Below are positions 26,440 through 34,320 of a DNA stretch of 64,000 nt, piece after piece. The DNA comes from CANJBX01 sp035556735. Lineage in GTDB: Bacteria; Pseudomonadota; Alphaproteobacteria; Rhizobiales; Xanthobacteraceae. Where the stretch lies: assembly GCA_035556735.1 (NCBI GenBank), contig DATMFF010000013.1, positions 62,001 to 126,000 on the forward strand, written 5' to 3'. Made by a program: the position numbers and the translations under genes. Below the pieces are notes generated by a model. It worked only from the letters and a program-made list of their open reading frames with translations. It made no database searches and was not told the origin of the DNA. Each line of letters opens with the position of its first letter. Position 1 is the stretch's first letter.

Positions 26440-26614
26440 GCTCTCCTCCCTGATCTGCGCTCCGGCGGCACGCTATCATATTGCGGCGCGTGCGGAGAAC
26501 CGCATCGCTTGCATGCCCGCGCACTCACACCCTCGTGTCTTGGCAGAATCACGCGCGCCATGACAGCGTCCCCGCCGGCGCGTCCGCGCCTTCCCGCCCG
26601 ACGATCGAGAAGGA

Positions 26615-27019
26615 ATGGCCATGGGGAGCTTGGAAAGATTCACGCCGTACGTGCTCAGCATCCTGCGGATCGTGACCGCACTGATCTTCATCGCGCACGG
26701 CACGCAGAAACTGTTCGGATTTCCGGCGCTCCCGCCGAGCGGCAGCACGGTGGCGATCTTCTCGCTCTATGGCGCCGCCGCCCTGATGGAAGTGATCCTC
26801 GGCCCGCTGGTGCTTGTCGGCCTGTTCACGCGCCCGGCGGCGTTCCTGCTCTCCGGCGAGATGGCGGTGGCCTACTGGTATTCACACGCGCCGCGCAGCG
26901 TCTATCCGCTGCTCAACGGCGGCGACGCGGCGATCCTCTACTGCTTCGTGTTCCTGTTCATTGCCTTCGCGGGACCCGGCCCGCTGAGCCTCGACCGGCT
27001 GCTGCGCAAGGTGCGCTGA
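26615..27019 (+). CDS. DoxX family membrane protein
   Basis: A 134-residue inner-membrane protein with four predicted helices, typical of DoxX. The conserved N-terminal helix reads VLSILRIVTALIFIAHGTQKLFG; later helices are at about 47-68, 74-92 and 103-124. The DoxX family is linked to thiosulfate:quinone oxidoreductase in archaea and, in mycobacteria, to a redox complex with SodA; in proteobacteria the role is unclear. It is convergent with the FAD monooxygenase gene, 25 bp apart. Confidence 0.88.
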   Translation: MAMGSLERFTPYVLSILRIVTALIFIAHGTQKLFGFPALPPSGSTVAIFSLYGAAALMEVILGPLVLVGLFTRPAAFLLSGEMAVAYWYSHAPRSVYPLLNGGDAAILYCFVFLFIAFAGPGPLSLDRLLRKVR

Positions 27020-27044
27020 GCATTCCAGGCGAGGCGCGCCCCGC

Positions 27045-28220
27045 CTACTCCGCCGCGATCGCCGGCTCGGCGGTCGCGTCGTGCTCGAAGATCCAGTCGC
27101 GCGACAGCGGCGGCGGCGCCGGCACCTTGCGGTTGTTCTGGAACTGCTCGCGCGCCTGCAACTGCACGCGCCGGGCGCGCGGCACGCGCTCGCGTTCGTA
27201 GAACGCCAGCGCGGCTGATGGGTCGTCGCCGCGGCGCGCGAGGTTGCGCGCCAGCGCATAGGCGTCCTCGAGCGTGATCGATGCGCCCTGCGCCAGGGTC
27301 GGCATCATCGGATGCGCGGCATCGCCGAGCAGCGTCATGCGGCCCTTGGTCCACTGCGTGAGCGGATCTCGATCGTAGATGCCCCAGCGGTAGACCTCCT
27401 GGACCTTCTCGAACATGCCGAGCAGCGCCTCGTTCCAGCCGGCGAAGGACTCCAGCATCTTTTCCTTCGAGGACGGCACCGTCCAGGATTCCTCGGCCCA
27501 GTCCTGCGACACGCGTCCGATGAACAGGTTGTAGAGCTCGCCGCCGCGGATCGGATAGCAGATCACGTGTCCGGTCGGCCCGATCCAGCCGACGTACTCG
27601 CCGGGATCGACGTGCACCGACTTGCCGGGCCCGACCTGGGTCGGCACGCACGCGATCGGCACGATGCCGCGCCACGCCGTCTGCTCGGTGAAACGCGCGG
27701 GCGCCTCGCCGAACAGCGCGGCGCGCACCACCGAACGGATGCCGTCCGCCCCCACCACCACGTCGGCCTCGACCTCCTTGCCGTCGGCGAAGCGCGCGAC
27801 CGCGCCGCGCGGGGTCGCGCCGACGCCGGTGCATTGGACGTCGAGCGTGATGGCGTGATCCGGCACGCCCTGCGCGAGCAGCCGGTGCAGGTCGGCGCGG
27901 TGCGCAGTGATATAGGGCGCGCCGTAGCGCTCCGTCGCGATCGCCTTGAGCGGCTCGCGGAAGCGCAGATGCGCATCGTCCCAGGCGAGCGAGACGATAT
28001 TGGTCGGCTCGCATGCCAGCCCGCCGAGCGTATGCTCGAGCCCGAGCGCGCGCAGCACCTTCACACCGTTGGGCCCGATCTGCAGGCCGGCGCCGACCTC
28101 GCCGAGTTCGCTGCTGCGCTCGAACACGAGCACCTCACAGCCGAGCTTGCGCAGTGCGCCGGCGGCGGCGAGACCGCCGATGCCGGCCCCGATGATGGCG
28201 ACGCGAAGGGATCGTGACAC
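27045..28220 (-). CDS. FAD-dependent aromatic monooxygenase (salicylate/3-hydroxybenzoate hydroxylase-like)
   Basis: A 391-residue single-component flavoprotein hydroxylase. The dinucleotide fold GAGIGGLAAA is at 11-20. The internal DG motif VVVGADGIRSVVR and the FAD ribityl motif LLGDAAHPMMPTLAQGASITLEDA are intact. It would hydroxylate an aromatic acid with NAD(P)H and O2. The closest recognisable relatives are salicylate 1-monooxygenase and 3-hydroxybenzoate 6-monooxygenase; which ring it attacks cannot be decided. No ring-cleavage operon is attached, although an extradiol dioxygenase gene lies 16 kb away. Confidence 0.9.
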   Translation of the reverse strand: MSRSLRVAIIGAGIGGLAAAGALRKLGCEVLVFERSSELGEVGAGLQIGPNGVKVLRALGLEHTLGGLACEPTNIVSLAWDDAHLRFREPLKAIATERYGAPYITAHRADLHRLLAQGVPDHAITLDVQCTGVGATPRGAVARFADGKEVEADVVVGADGIRSVVRAALFGEAPARFTEQTAWRGIVPIACVPTQVGPGKSVHVDPGEYVGWIGPTGHVICYPIRGGELYNLFIGRVSQDWAEESWTVPSSKEKMLESFAGWNEALLGMFEKVQEVYRWGIYDRDPLTQWTKGRMTLLGDAAHPMMPTLAQGASITLEDAYALARNLARRGDDPSAALAFYERERVPRARRVQLQAREQFQNNRKVPAPPPLSRDWIFEHDATAEPAIAAE

Positions 28221-28455
28221 TGCGGCGGTTCCTCACGCTCGTATGATCTGCGTTGCCGCGCCGTGGTGCCCCTCATCGGGGAACGGCCGCCTCGCAGATG
28301 CGTTTTCATCCTGCATGGCGCCGGCCGCCTGGGCAGCCGTGTCCGGACCATGCGATTCACTCACGGCGTACGGCCCACATCGGAACACAGCACCTCCGCG
28401 AGGTGCGCCGCTGACCCGGCCGCACGCGTGCAATCTAATCCAGGAGTACGTCCCG

Positions 28456-29019
28456 ATGAAACTTTCCGGCAAGAAGATCGCCATTCTCGCCACGCATGGA
28501 TTTGAGCAGTCCGAGCTCGAGGTCCCGCTCCAGAAGCTGAAAGAGGCCGGCGCGACCGTGCATGTCGTGTCGCCTGAAAAGGGTGAGATCAGAGGCTGGG
28601 ACAAGAAGGACTGGGGTCGGCCGGTGAAGGTCGATCGTTTGATCGAGGACGCCAAGGTCGATGACTACGACGCCGTGGTATTGCCCGGCGGCCAGATCAA
28701 CCCCGACCTGCTGCGCGTCAATTCGGATGCGCTGGAGTTCATCCGCGGCTTCTTCGACCAGAAGAAGGTCGTCGCGGCGGTGTGCCACGCGCCCTGGCTG
28801 CTGGTCGAGACCGGCATCGCCAAGGGCCGCCGCATGACCTCGTACCACTCGATGAAGACCGACGTGATCAACGCCGGCGCGAAATGGGAGGACTCCGAGG
28901 TCGTGAACGACCAAGGCGTCATCACCTCGCGCAACCCGGGCGATCTCGCCGCATTCTCGGCCAAGATCATCGAGGAGGTCGCGGAGGGCCGCCACACCAA
29001 GCGCAGCGCCGCCGCCTAG
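28456..29019 (+). CDS. DJ-1/PfpI family protein (type 1 glutamine amidotransferase-like)
   Basis: A 187-residue protein of the PfpI/YhbO group. The nucleophile elbow AAVCHAPWLL puts the reactive Cys at 110 next to His111, and the conserved Glu is E19 in FEQSELEVP. The sequence is typical of general-stress proteins in which protease, deglycase or glyoxalase activities have been proposed, the deglycase one disputed. CAGGAG lies 10 bases before the ATG at 28456. The frame open to 27946 upstream is an antisense shadow of the monooxygenase. Confidence 0.9.
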   Translation: MKLSGKKIAILATHGFEQSELEVPLQKLKEAGATVHVVSPEKGEIRGWDKKDWGRPVKVDRLIEDAKVDDYDAVVLPGGQINPDLLRVNSDALEFIRGFFDQKKVVAAVCHAPWLLVETGIAKGRRMTSYHSMKTDVINAGAKWEDSEVVNDQGVITSRNPGDLAAFSAKIIEEVAEGRHTKRSAAA

Positions 29020-29224
29020 CCGGCCGGGTCGGCGACCGCGCCCGAGGCTCCACCGGTCGCCGGGGACCTGACCAAATTTCAGGCCCGCTCGTGAATCAGG
29101 CACACGCACCGCCTCTGCATAGCTCGCGGCGGCGCGTGGGCCGACGATTCGCCTTGGCTGTGCAGACGACGCAGATCCGAGACCTCCGTGTCCGAAATTT
29201 TCGACCAATTTGACGCTTCCCCCC

Positions 29225-29249
29225 GGAACTTTGAGTCTGGCGGGCGGTT
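29225..29249 (+). promoter_or_regulatory. Possible EcfG (general stress) promoter
   Basis: GGAAC (29225-29229), 16 bases, then GGTT (29246-29249). The EcfG consensus is GGAAC-N16/17-cGTT, so one position is off. It is 180 bp upstream of the DUF1127 start. Confidence 0.25.
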
Positions 29250-29370
29250 TTTCGCTGGAATTATCTTTCCAAGGCATGCGCCATTTGCATAACTGCGGCG
29301 CAGCAAAATCTATTTAATAAGACGTTTCAGTAGCTTATTTGATCTTCAACACAGCCGGTGCCGACGAAAT

Positions 29371-29390
29371 TGTGCACTGCATCGTGCACA
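29371..29390. promoter_or_regulatory. Perfect 20-bp dyad, candidate operator
   Basis: TGTGCACTGCATCGTGCACA has two 7-base arms (TGTGCAC/GTGCACA) around a 6-base spacer, 39 bp before the DUF1127 start. Its symmetry and position suggest a binding site for a dimeric regulator, or a hairpin in the 5' leader. Confidence 0.5.
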
Positions 29391-29428
29391 GGGATCCGCC
29401 TGGTCCCGACAGAGATGAGGATTGAACC

Positions 29429-29584
29429 ATGTTGCTAGCCAATGTTGTGCGGATGCTCCGCTCCTGGCGTCGTTTCAACACCAGCCTGCGCGAGCTCAAT
29501 CGTCTGGGCGACCGCGAACTGGCCGATATCGGCATCTCGCGGTCCGACATTCCCCGCATCGCCTGGGAAGACGCCCAGCGCTGA
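29429..29584 (+). CDS. DUF1127 small protein
   Basis: A 51-residue basic protein starting MLLANVVRMLRSWRRFNTSL. The C-terminal part is the YjiS/DUF1127 domain: LRELNRLGDRELADIGISRSDIPRIAWE matches the family's Lxx-L-sD-reLxDiGlsRsdI pattern. Small DUF1127 proteins in alphaproteobacteria act in RNA turnover and nutrient responses (for example CcaF1 in Rhodobacter). GAGG lies 8 bases before the ATG. A terminator follows, so the gene is monocistronic, with a long, AT-rich, dyad-bearing upstream region suggesting regulated expression. Confidence 0.92.
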   Translation: MLLANVVRMLRSWRRFNTSLRELNRLGDRELADIGISRSDIPRIAWEDAQR

Positions 29585-29630
29585 AATCCCCAGCGGTAGG
29601 TCGGCGTCCTCCCCGCCGACTGGTCGCAGA

Positions 29631-29663
29631 AGCGCCCGCCCTCGCGGCGGGCGCTTTCGTTTT
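29631..29663 (+). terminator. Rho-independent terminator of the DUF1127 gene
   Basis: Perfect 10-bp stem AGCGCCCGCC (29631-29640) and GGCGGGCGCT (29646-29655) with a CTCGC loop, then TTCGTTTT. The loop is identical to that of the porin terminator. Confidence 0.9.
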
Positions 29664-29746
29664 ACCGTGACACCACGCCAGGGCGACAAAGCCATCGCGA
29701 CGCCTCGGGCGTTGACTTGCCGGGGGTTTTCGCGGACCACCGGCGC

Positions 29747-31174
29747 ATGGCTGCTTCGCATCCCCTTTCTCCGATCCACATCGTCGGCGGCGGCCTCGCC
29801 GGCTCCGAGGCCGCCTGGCAGATCGCCGCCTCCGGCGTGCCTGTCGTGATCCATGAGATGCGGCCCGTGCGCGGCACGGACGCGCACAAGACCGACGGCC
29901 TTGCCGAGCTCGTGTGCTCGAACTCGTTCCGCTCCGACGACCGCGAGACCAACGCGGTCGGGCTGCTGCACGAGGAGATGCGCCGGCTCGGCTCGCTCAT
30001 TCTGCGCACCGCCGACGCCAACCAGGTCCCCGCCGGCGGCGCCCTCGCCGTTGACCGCGACGGCTTCTCGGCCGCGATCACCGCCAGCCTCGCCGCCCAT
30101 CCGCTGGTCGAGATCCGCCGCGAGGAGGTCGCCGCCTTGCCCCCGGCAGACTGGGACAGCGTGATCATTTCCACCGGACCGCTCACCTCCGCAGCCTTGG
30201 CGGCGGCCGTGCGCGAACTCACGGGCGAGAGCGAACTCGCCTTCTTCGACGCCATCGCGCCGATCATCCACCGCGACAGCATCGACATGAGCGCCGCCTG
30301 GTTCCAGTCGCGCTACGACAAGGAAGGGCCCGGCGGTACCGGCGCCGACTACATCAACTGCGCGCTCACCCGCGAGCAGTACGAGGCCTTCGTCGATGCC
30401 CTGCTTGCCGGCGACAAGACCGCATTCCACGAATGGGAAGCCTCGACGCCCTATTTCGACGGCTGCCTGCCGATCGAGGTGATGGCCGAGCGCGGACGCG
30501 AGACGCTGCGGCACGGGCCGATGAAGCCGTTCGGCCTCACCAATCCGCATGCGCCCGAGAACAAGCCCTATGCCGTCGTGCAGCTTCGCCAGGACAACAA
30601 GCTCGCCACGCTGTTCAACATGGTCGGCTTCCAGACCAAGCTCAAGCACGGCGAGCAGGTGCGCATCTTCCGCACCATCCCCGGCCTCGAGCGCGCCGAG
30701 TTCGCGCGCCTCGGCGGCATCCATCGCAATACGTTCCTCAACTCGCCCAAGCTGCTCGACGGTGCGCTGCGCCTCGCGCGCATGCCGCGCCTGCGCTTCG
30801 CGGGCCAGATCACGGGCTGCGAGGGCTATGTCGAATCCGCCGCCATCGGCCTGCTCGCCGGGCGCTTCGCGGCCGCCGAGCGGCTGGGGCATCGTCTCGC
30901 TCCGCCGCCGCCGACCACCGCGCTCGGCGCGCTGCTCGGCCACATCACCGGCGGCCACGTCGAGACGATCGACGCGGGACCGAAGTCGTTCCAGCCGATG
31001 AACATCAACTTCGGCCTGTTTCCGCCACTGGCGCGCGCGCCGACGCGCGGCCCGGAGGGCGAGCGCCTGCGTGGCACGGCCAAGACCCTCGCCAAGAAAC
31101 GCGCGCTGACCGCGCGCGCCCTCAACGATCTCGACCGCTGGCTCGCCGGCGAGGTTGCCTCGGCCGCCGAATGA
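29747..31174 (+). CDS. trmFO: Methylenetetrahydrofolate-tRNA-(uracil-5-)-methyltransferase
   Basis: A 475-residue TrmFO, the folate/FAD-dependent enzyme that makes m5U54 in the tRNA T-loop. The FAD-binding fold IHIVGGGLAGSEAAWQIA is at the N-terminus. Family-specific LVCSNSFRSD (with the active-site cysteine), YINCALTREQYEAFVDAL, FDGCLPIEVMAERG and the C-terminal GHITGG ... FQPMNINFGLFPP are all present. The length is as expected. The start at 29747 gives the conserved N-terminus; an earlier in-frame ATG at 29717 is unlikely. Its stop overlaps the next gene (ATGA). Confidence 0.97.
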   Translation: MAASHPLSPIHIVGGGLAGSEAAWQIAASGVPVVIHEMRPVRGTDAHKTDGLAELVCSNSFRSDDRETNAVGLLHEEMRRLGSLILRTADANQVPAGGALAVDRDGFSAAITASLAAHPLVEIRREEVAALPPADWDSVIISTGPLTSAALAAAVRELTGESELAFFDAIAPIIHRDSIDMSAAWFQSRYDKEGPGGTGADYINCALTREQYEAFVDALLAGDKTAFHEWEASTPYFDGCLPIEVMAERGRETLRHGPMKPFGLTNPHAPENKPYAVVQLRQDNKLATLFNMVGFQTKLKHGEQVRIFRTIPGLERAEFARLGGIHRNTFLNSPKLLDGALRLARMPRLRFAGQITGCEGYVESAAIGLLAGRFAAAERLGHRLAPPPPTTALGALLGHITGGHVETIDAGPKSFQPMNINFGLFPPLARAPTRGPEGERLRGTAKTLAKKRALTARALNDLDRWLAGEVASAAE

Positions 31175-32235
31175 GCGCTCCCCTGCCGCCCGAGCTGGCG
31201 CAGCGCTGGCGCCCGTCCCTGGTGCTCAAGCGCGACGTGTTCTCCACGGTCGAACGCGGCCGTTTCGTCACGCCCGAGGGCGAGATCGATGCGGTGCTGC
31301 GCCGCACGGACGGCGTGCCCTGGTGGTCGCGGCTGCTGGCGCGACACCTGTTCAGGCGCGAGCGCCGCGCCCTCGCCGCCGCGGCGCCGCTCGCCATCGC
31401 GCCCCGGCTGCTCTACGCCGACGACACGTTCCTGGTGCGCAGCTTCATCGACGGCGTCGCGCTGCACATCGCGCGCCCCGCCGGCGACCTTGCCTATTTC
31501 CGCTCGGCGCGCGACGCGCTGCGCCGGCTGCATCGCCTCGGCGTCACGCACAACGATCTCGCCAAGGAGCAGAACTGGCTGCGCGGCGCCGACGGCAAGG
31601 CCTATGTCACCGATTTCCAGCTCGCCTTCGTGTTCCGCCGCCGCAGCAAGCTGTTCCGCCTCGCGGCCTACGAGGACCTGCGGCACGCCCTCAAGCACAA
31701 GCGCACCTACGCCCCCCAGGCGCTCACCGCCGCCGAGCGGCGCATCCTCGCGCGCAAGAGCCTGCCGACCCGCATCTGGATGGCGACGGGCAAGCGCGTC
31801 TATCGCGCGATCACGCGCGGCGTCTTCGGTTTCGTCGATCGCGAGGGCGGCGGGCCGCGCCTGGTGCACGACGCGCCGGTTATCGTCGCTGCGCTCAAGA
31901 CCAGCGCGCAGGTCCGCGACGCCGCCGTGGTGGCCTATCCCGACCGCCGCTCCGGCACCGGCCTCTACGCCTTCGTCGAAACGCTCCAACCGGGGTGCGA
32001 GCGCGAATTGCTCGACGCCATCGCAAGCCGCAAGATCACCGCACCCGAGCGCCTGCAGATCGTGCCGGCGCTGCCGCGCAACGCAAGCGGCGGCGTGCGG
32101 CTGGAGATCCTGCAGCTCGTCGCCATGAACCAGGTCGATCTCATCGACCAGCTCGTCACCAGCGCGGCCGAGCGCGAGCTCGTCGCCGGCATCGTCGCCG
32201 GCCGCCAGAACCTGCGCGACCGCTTCAGCTTTTGA
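31171..32235 (+). CDS. Kinase-like protein fused to an AMP-ligase C-terminal-like domain
   Basis: A 354-residue two-part protein. Residues ~20-160 are a RIO/lipopolysaccharide-kinase-like domain with catalytic loop GVTHNDLAKEQNW (His127-Asn-Asp129, Asn135) and metal-binding DFQ (148-150) in place of DFG; the glycine loop is weak. Residues ~230-340 resemble the C-terminal cap of acyl-CoA synthetases (VVAYPDRRSGTGLYAFVE; a conserved-lysine-like region before LPRNASGGVRLEIL). There is no adenylation domain. The ATG overlaps the trmFO stop, implying coupling. Function is unknown; the kinase core appears catalytically plausible. Confidence 0.78.
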   Translation: MSAPLPPELAQRWRPSLVLKRDVFSTVERGRFVTPEGEIDAVLRRTDGVPWWSRLLARHLFRRERRALAAAAPLAIAPRLLYADDTFLVRSFIDGVALHIARPAGDLAYFRSARDALRRLHRLGVTHNDLAKEQNWLRGADGKAYVTDFQLAFVFRRRSKLFRLAAYEDLRHALKHKRTYAPQALTAAERRILARKSLPTRIWMATGKRVYRAITRGVFGFVDREGGGPRLVHDAPVIVAALKTSAQVRDAAVVAYPDRRSGTGLYAFVETLQPGCERELLDAIASRKITAPERLQIVPALPRNASGGVRLEILQLVAMNQVDLIDQLVTSAAERELVAGIVAGRQNLRDRFSF

Positions 32236-32242
32236 GCGGGCG

Positions 32243-32953
32243 TCACCCGCGCGGAAACCCCAGCCACGCCGCATGCAGCAGCGTGAGCTGACGCCGCCAT
32301 TGCGGCGGCTGCGGATTGCCGAGCCGCAGCGGCACGAGCGCCGCCGGCAGGAATGCCGGCAAGGCGACGGCAGGCAACTCGTCCACCGTCGCGCGGAACT
32401 TCGCGTAATGCTGGCGCGCGGCGTCGCGGTGCGCCGGGTCGCGCGACCAGTCGTAGGCGAGGCCGGCGTCCTCGGCGGCGGCGTGCAGGACCTGCGCGTC
32501 GGCTCCGAGCAACCGCGCGGCGGCGAGGAAGATGTTGGGCTCGACCGAGGTGAGCGGCTCGCCGAACAGCTCCGCCCGCCGCAGCTCGATGGCGCCGACC
32601 AGCGGCTCGGGGTCGGTGCCCGTCTCGGCCAGGGCCGCGCCGAGCGCGGCGGCGACTGGGGTCGCCGCGGCTTCGTCCGGCCGTTCGCCCAGCAATGCCT
32701 CGCGCCACCACTGCAGCCGGATCGCCCCCGCCATCGGCTCGCGCACGGCGGCGCGCACGCGGCCGATCTCGATATTGAACGCATAGAGCGCGAACAGGCG
32801 GCGGCGGTCGGCAGCCGGCGCGAACATGCCCGCCAGGAAACGATCCTTGTCGTGCTCGCGCACCAGCGCCTCGCAATAGGCGAAGGCGGTCTCCAGGAAA
32901 CGGTCCTGATCGCGCACCAGGGCCTCGCGATCGCTCTCGTCGTCGGCGGGCAT
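32243..32953 (-). CDS. Squalene/phytoene synthase-like protein, NDUFAF6 homologue
   Basis: A 236-residue protein of the squalene/phytoene synthase superfamily, but lacking the Asp-rich DxxxD motif that binds prenyl diphosphate. At that place it reads ALYAFNIEIGRVRAAVREP, followed by IRLQWWREAL. This matches the arrangement in NDUFAF6, a mitochondrial complex I assembly factor of the same fold, better than a carotenoid enzyme. Its start overlaps the stop of the NDUFAF3-like gene by one base (TGATG), in a run continuing from secD-secF. A role in NADH dehydrogenase biogenesis is inferred from homology and context. Confidence 0.82.
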   Translation of the reverse strand: MPADDESDREALVRDQDRFLETAFAYCEALVREHDKDRFLAGMFAPAADRRRLFALYAFNIEIGRVRAAVREPMAGAIRLQWWREALLGERPDEAAATPVAAALGAALAETGTDPEPLVGAIELRRAELFGEPLTSVEPNIFLAAARLLGADAQVLHAAAEDAGLAYDWSRDPAHRDAARQHYAKFRATVDELPAVALPAFLPAALVPLRLGNPQPPQWRRQLTLLHAAWLGFPRG

Positions 32954-33330
32954 CAGTCGACGGCGATCAGCAGCGCCGCCACCGGGCGGCGCTCGCCGAC
33001 GAGGATGTTGTACGTGCGCACCGCCGCGCCGGTCGCCATGGTCTCGACCGCGATGCCGCTCTCCTGGAAGCGCCGCCGCAGCGGGTCCGGCAGGATGGCG
33101 CCGCGCGCACCCGCGCCGATCAGGCAGTGCGTGACCGCCCCCGCGCGCGCGAACACGGGCGTCAGCGTCGCTTCGTCGATGTCCTCGAAACGCGCGGCCG
33201 GGACCGCCCAGATGCCGTCCGGCAGGCAGAGCAGCGATCCGCGGTGCGACATCTCCGCGAACCGGAAGCCGCCGTTGCCGTAGGCGTCGATCGGGGCGGC
33301 GTAAGGAAGATGCGGGGCCGCGTCTGCCAC
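32953..33330 (-). CDS. Mth938-like domain (DUF498) protein, NDUFAF3 homologue
   Basis: A 125-residue protein of the DUF498/Mth938 family. It has an N-terminal PIDAYGNGGFRFAEMSHRGSL beta region, the GVTHCLIGAG-type central strand (VTHCLIGAGARGAILP) and C-terminal GIAVETMATGAAVRTYNILVGERRPVAALLIAVD. The GTG start at 33330 lies 8 bp after the secF stop; no ATG fits. The mammalian relative NDUFAF3 assists complex I assembly, and the gene sits between secF and the NDUFAF6-like gene, so a shared membrane-complex assembly task is plausible. Confidence 0.85.
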   Translation of the reverse strand: MADAAPHLPYAAPIDAYGNGGFRFAEMSHRGSLLCLPDGIWAVPAARFEDIDEATLTPVFARAGAVTHCLIGAGARGAILPDPLRRRFQESGIAVETMATGAAVRTYNILVGERRPVAALLIAVD

Positions 33331-33338
33331 GCCGCCGC

Positions 33339-34307
33339 TCAGCGACGGGTGGCGGCGGGGGCCGGCGTCGCGGCGGGCCGGCCCGGCTCGGGCTCCGTGG
33401 CCTCCGCGCGGTTGGTGCCGACGCCGAGGTAGATCAGGATCGGGGCCGCGATGAAGATCGACGTATAGGTGCCGACCAGCACCACGCCGAACATCATCGT
33501 GGCGGTGAAGCTGTGGATCGCGGGACCGCCGAACAGCAGCAGCGCGAGCAGCGAGAGCGTCACCGTGACGTGCGTGATGATCGAGCGTGAGAGCGTCGAA
33601 TTGATCGAATAGTTCAAGAGCTCGGTCATCGGCAGCTTCTTGTAGCGCCGCAGCGTCTCGCGGATGCGGTCGTAGATGACCACGGTGTCGTTGAGCGAAT
33701 AGCCGAGGATGGTCAGCAGCGCCGCGATGCTGGTGAGATCGAAGTCGATCTGCGCCAGCGACATGAATCCGATCGTGAGCACGAGGTCGTGGATGTTCGC
33801 GATCATGGCTCCGAGCGCGAACTGCCATTCGAACCGGAACCACAGGTAGATCAGGATGCCGCCGATGGCGAGGAACAGCCCGATCGTGCCCATCGACAGG
33901 AGCTCGCCCGAGACGCGCGGCCCGACCACCTCGACGCGGCGGTATTCGACCGCATCGCCCAGCGCCTGACGCACCTTCTGCACCGCCTGCTGCTGCGCCA
34001 CCTCTCCGCCCGGCTGCTGGCCGATGCGGATGAGCACGTCGCTGGGCGCGCCGAACTGCTGGAGCTGCACGTCGCCGAGCTTGAGGCTCTCCAGCGTCGA
34101 ACGCATGCCGGCGAGGTCGGCGGGGCCCGCCTTGCTCTGCACCTCCATCAGGGTCCCGCCCTTGAAGTCGATGCCGAAGTTCAGGCCGTGCGTGAAGTAC
34201 AGCACGATCGCCGCGATCGAGAGCACCGCCGAGATCGGAAAGCTGATGCGGCGGAAGCGCGCGAAATCGAACTTGGTGTCGTCGGGTACGATGCGGAGCA
34301 GGCGCAC
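33339..34307 (-). CDS. secF: Protein translocase subunit SecF
   Basis: A 322-residue SecF, which with SecD uses the proton gradient to complete Sec-dependent export. An N-terminal helix (SFPISAVLSIAAIVLYFTHGL-like) is followed by NFGIDFKGGTLMEV, a periplasmic domain, and five further helices. These include GYSLNDTVVIYDRIRE, the conserved membrane motif, and SIITHVTVTLSLLALLLFGG. The C-terminal ~20 residues are Pro/Ala-rich. It follows secD by 13 bp and is followed by the complex I assembly-factor homologues. Confidence 0.96.
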   Translation of the reverse strand: MRLLRIVPDDTKFDFARFRRISFPISAVLSIAAIVLYFTHGLNFGIDFKGGTLMEVQSKAGPADLAGMRSTLESLKLGDVQLQQFGAPSDVLIRIGQQPGGEVAQQQAVQKVRQALGDAVEYRRVEVVGPRVSGELLSMGTIGLFLAIGGILIYLWFRFEWQFALGAMIANIHDLVLTIGFMSLAQIDFDLTSIAALLTILGYSLNDTVVIYDRIRETLRRYKKLPMTELLNYSINSTLSRSIITHVTVTLSLLALLLFGGPAIHSFTATMMFGVVLVGTYTSIFIAAPILIYLGVGTNRAEATEPEPGRPAATPAPAATRR

Positions 34308-34320
34308 GGTGCTATCCCCT

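Larger units (their letters stand above)
29020..29428. other. 409-bp intergenic region upstream of the DUF1127 gene
   Basis: No protein gene is supported. The stretch 29265-29345 is clearly AT-rich for this genome (for example TCTATTTAATAAG) and is the best place for a promoter. It also contains a weak EcfG-like site (29225-29249) and a perfect 20-bp dyad (29371-29390). Confidence 0.6.

Noticed and set aside
32273..33283. 336-aa plus-strand ORF over the assembly-factor genes
   Set aside because: Antisense shadow; the two minus-strand proteins have clear family features and near-overlapping starts.
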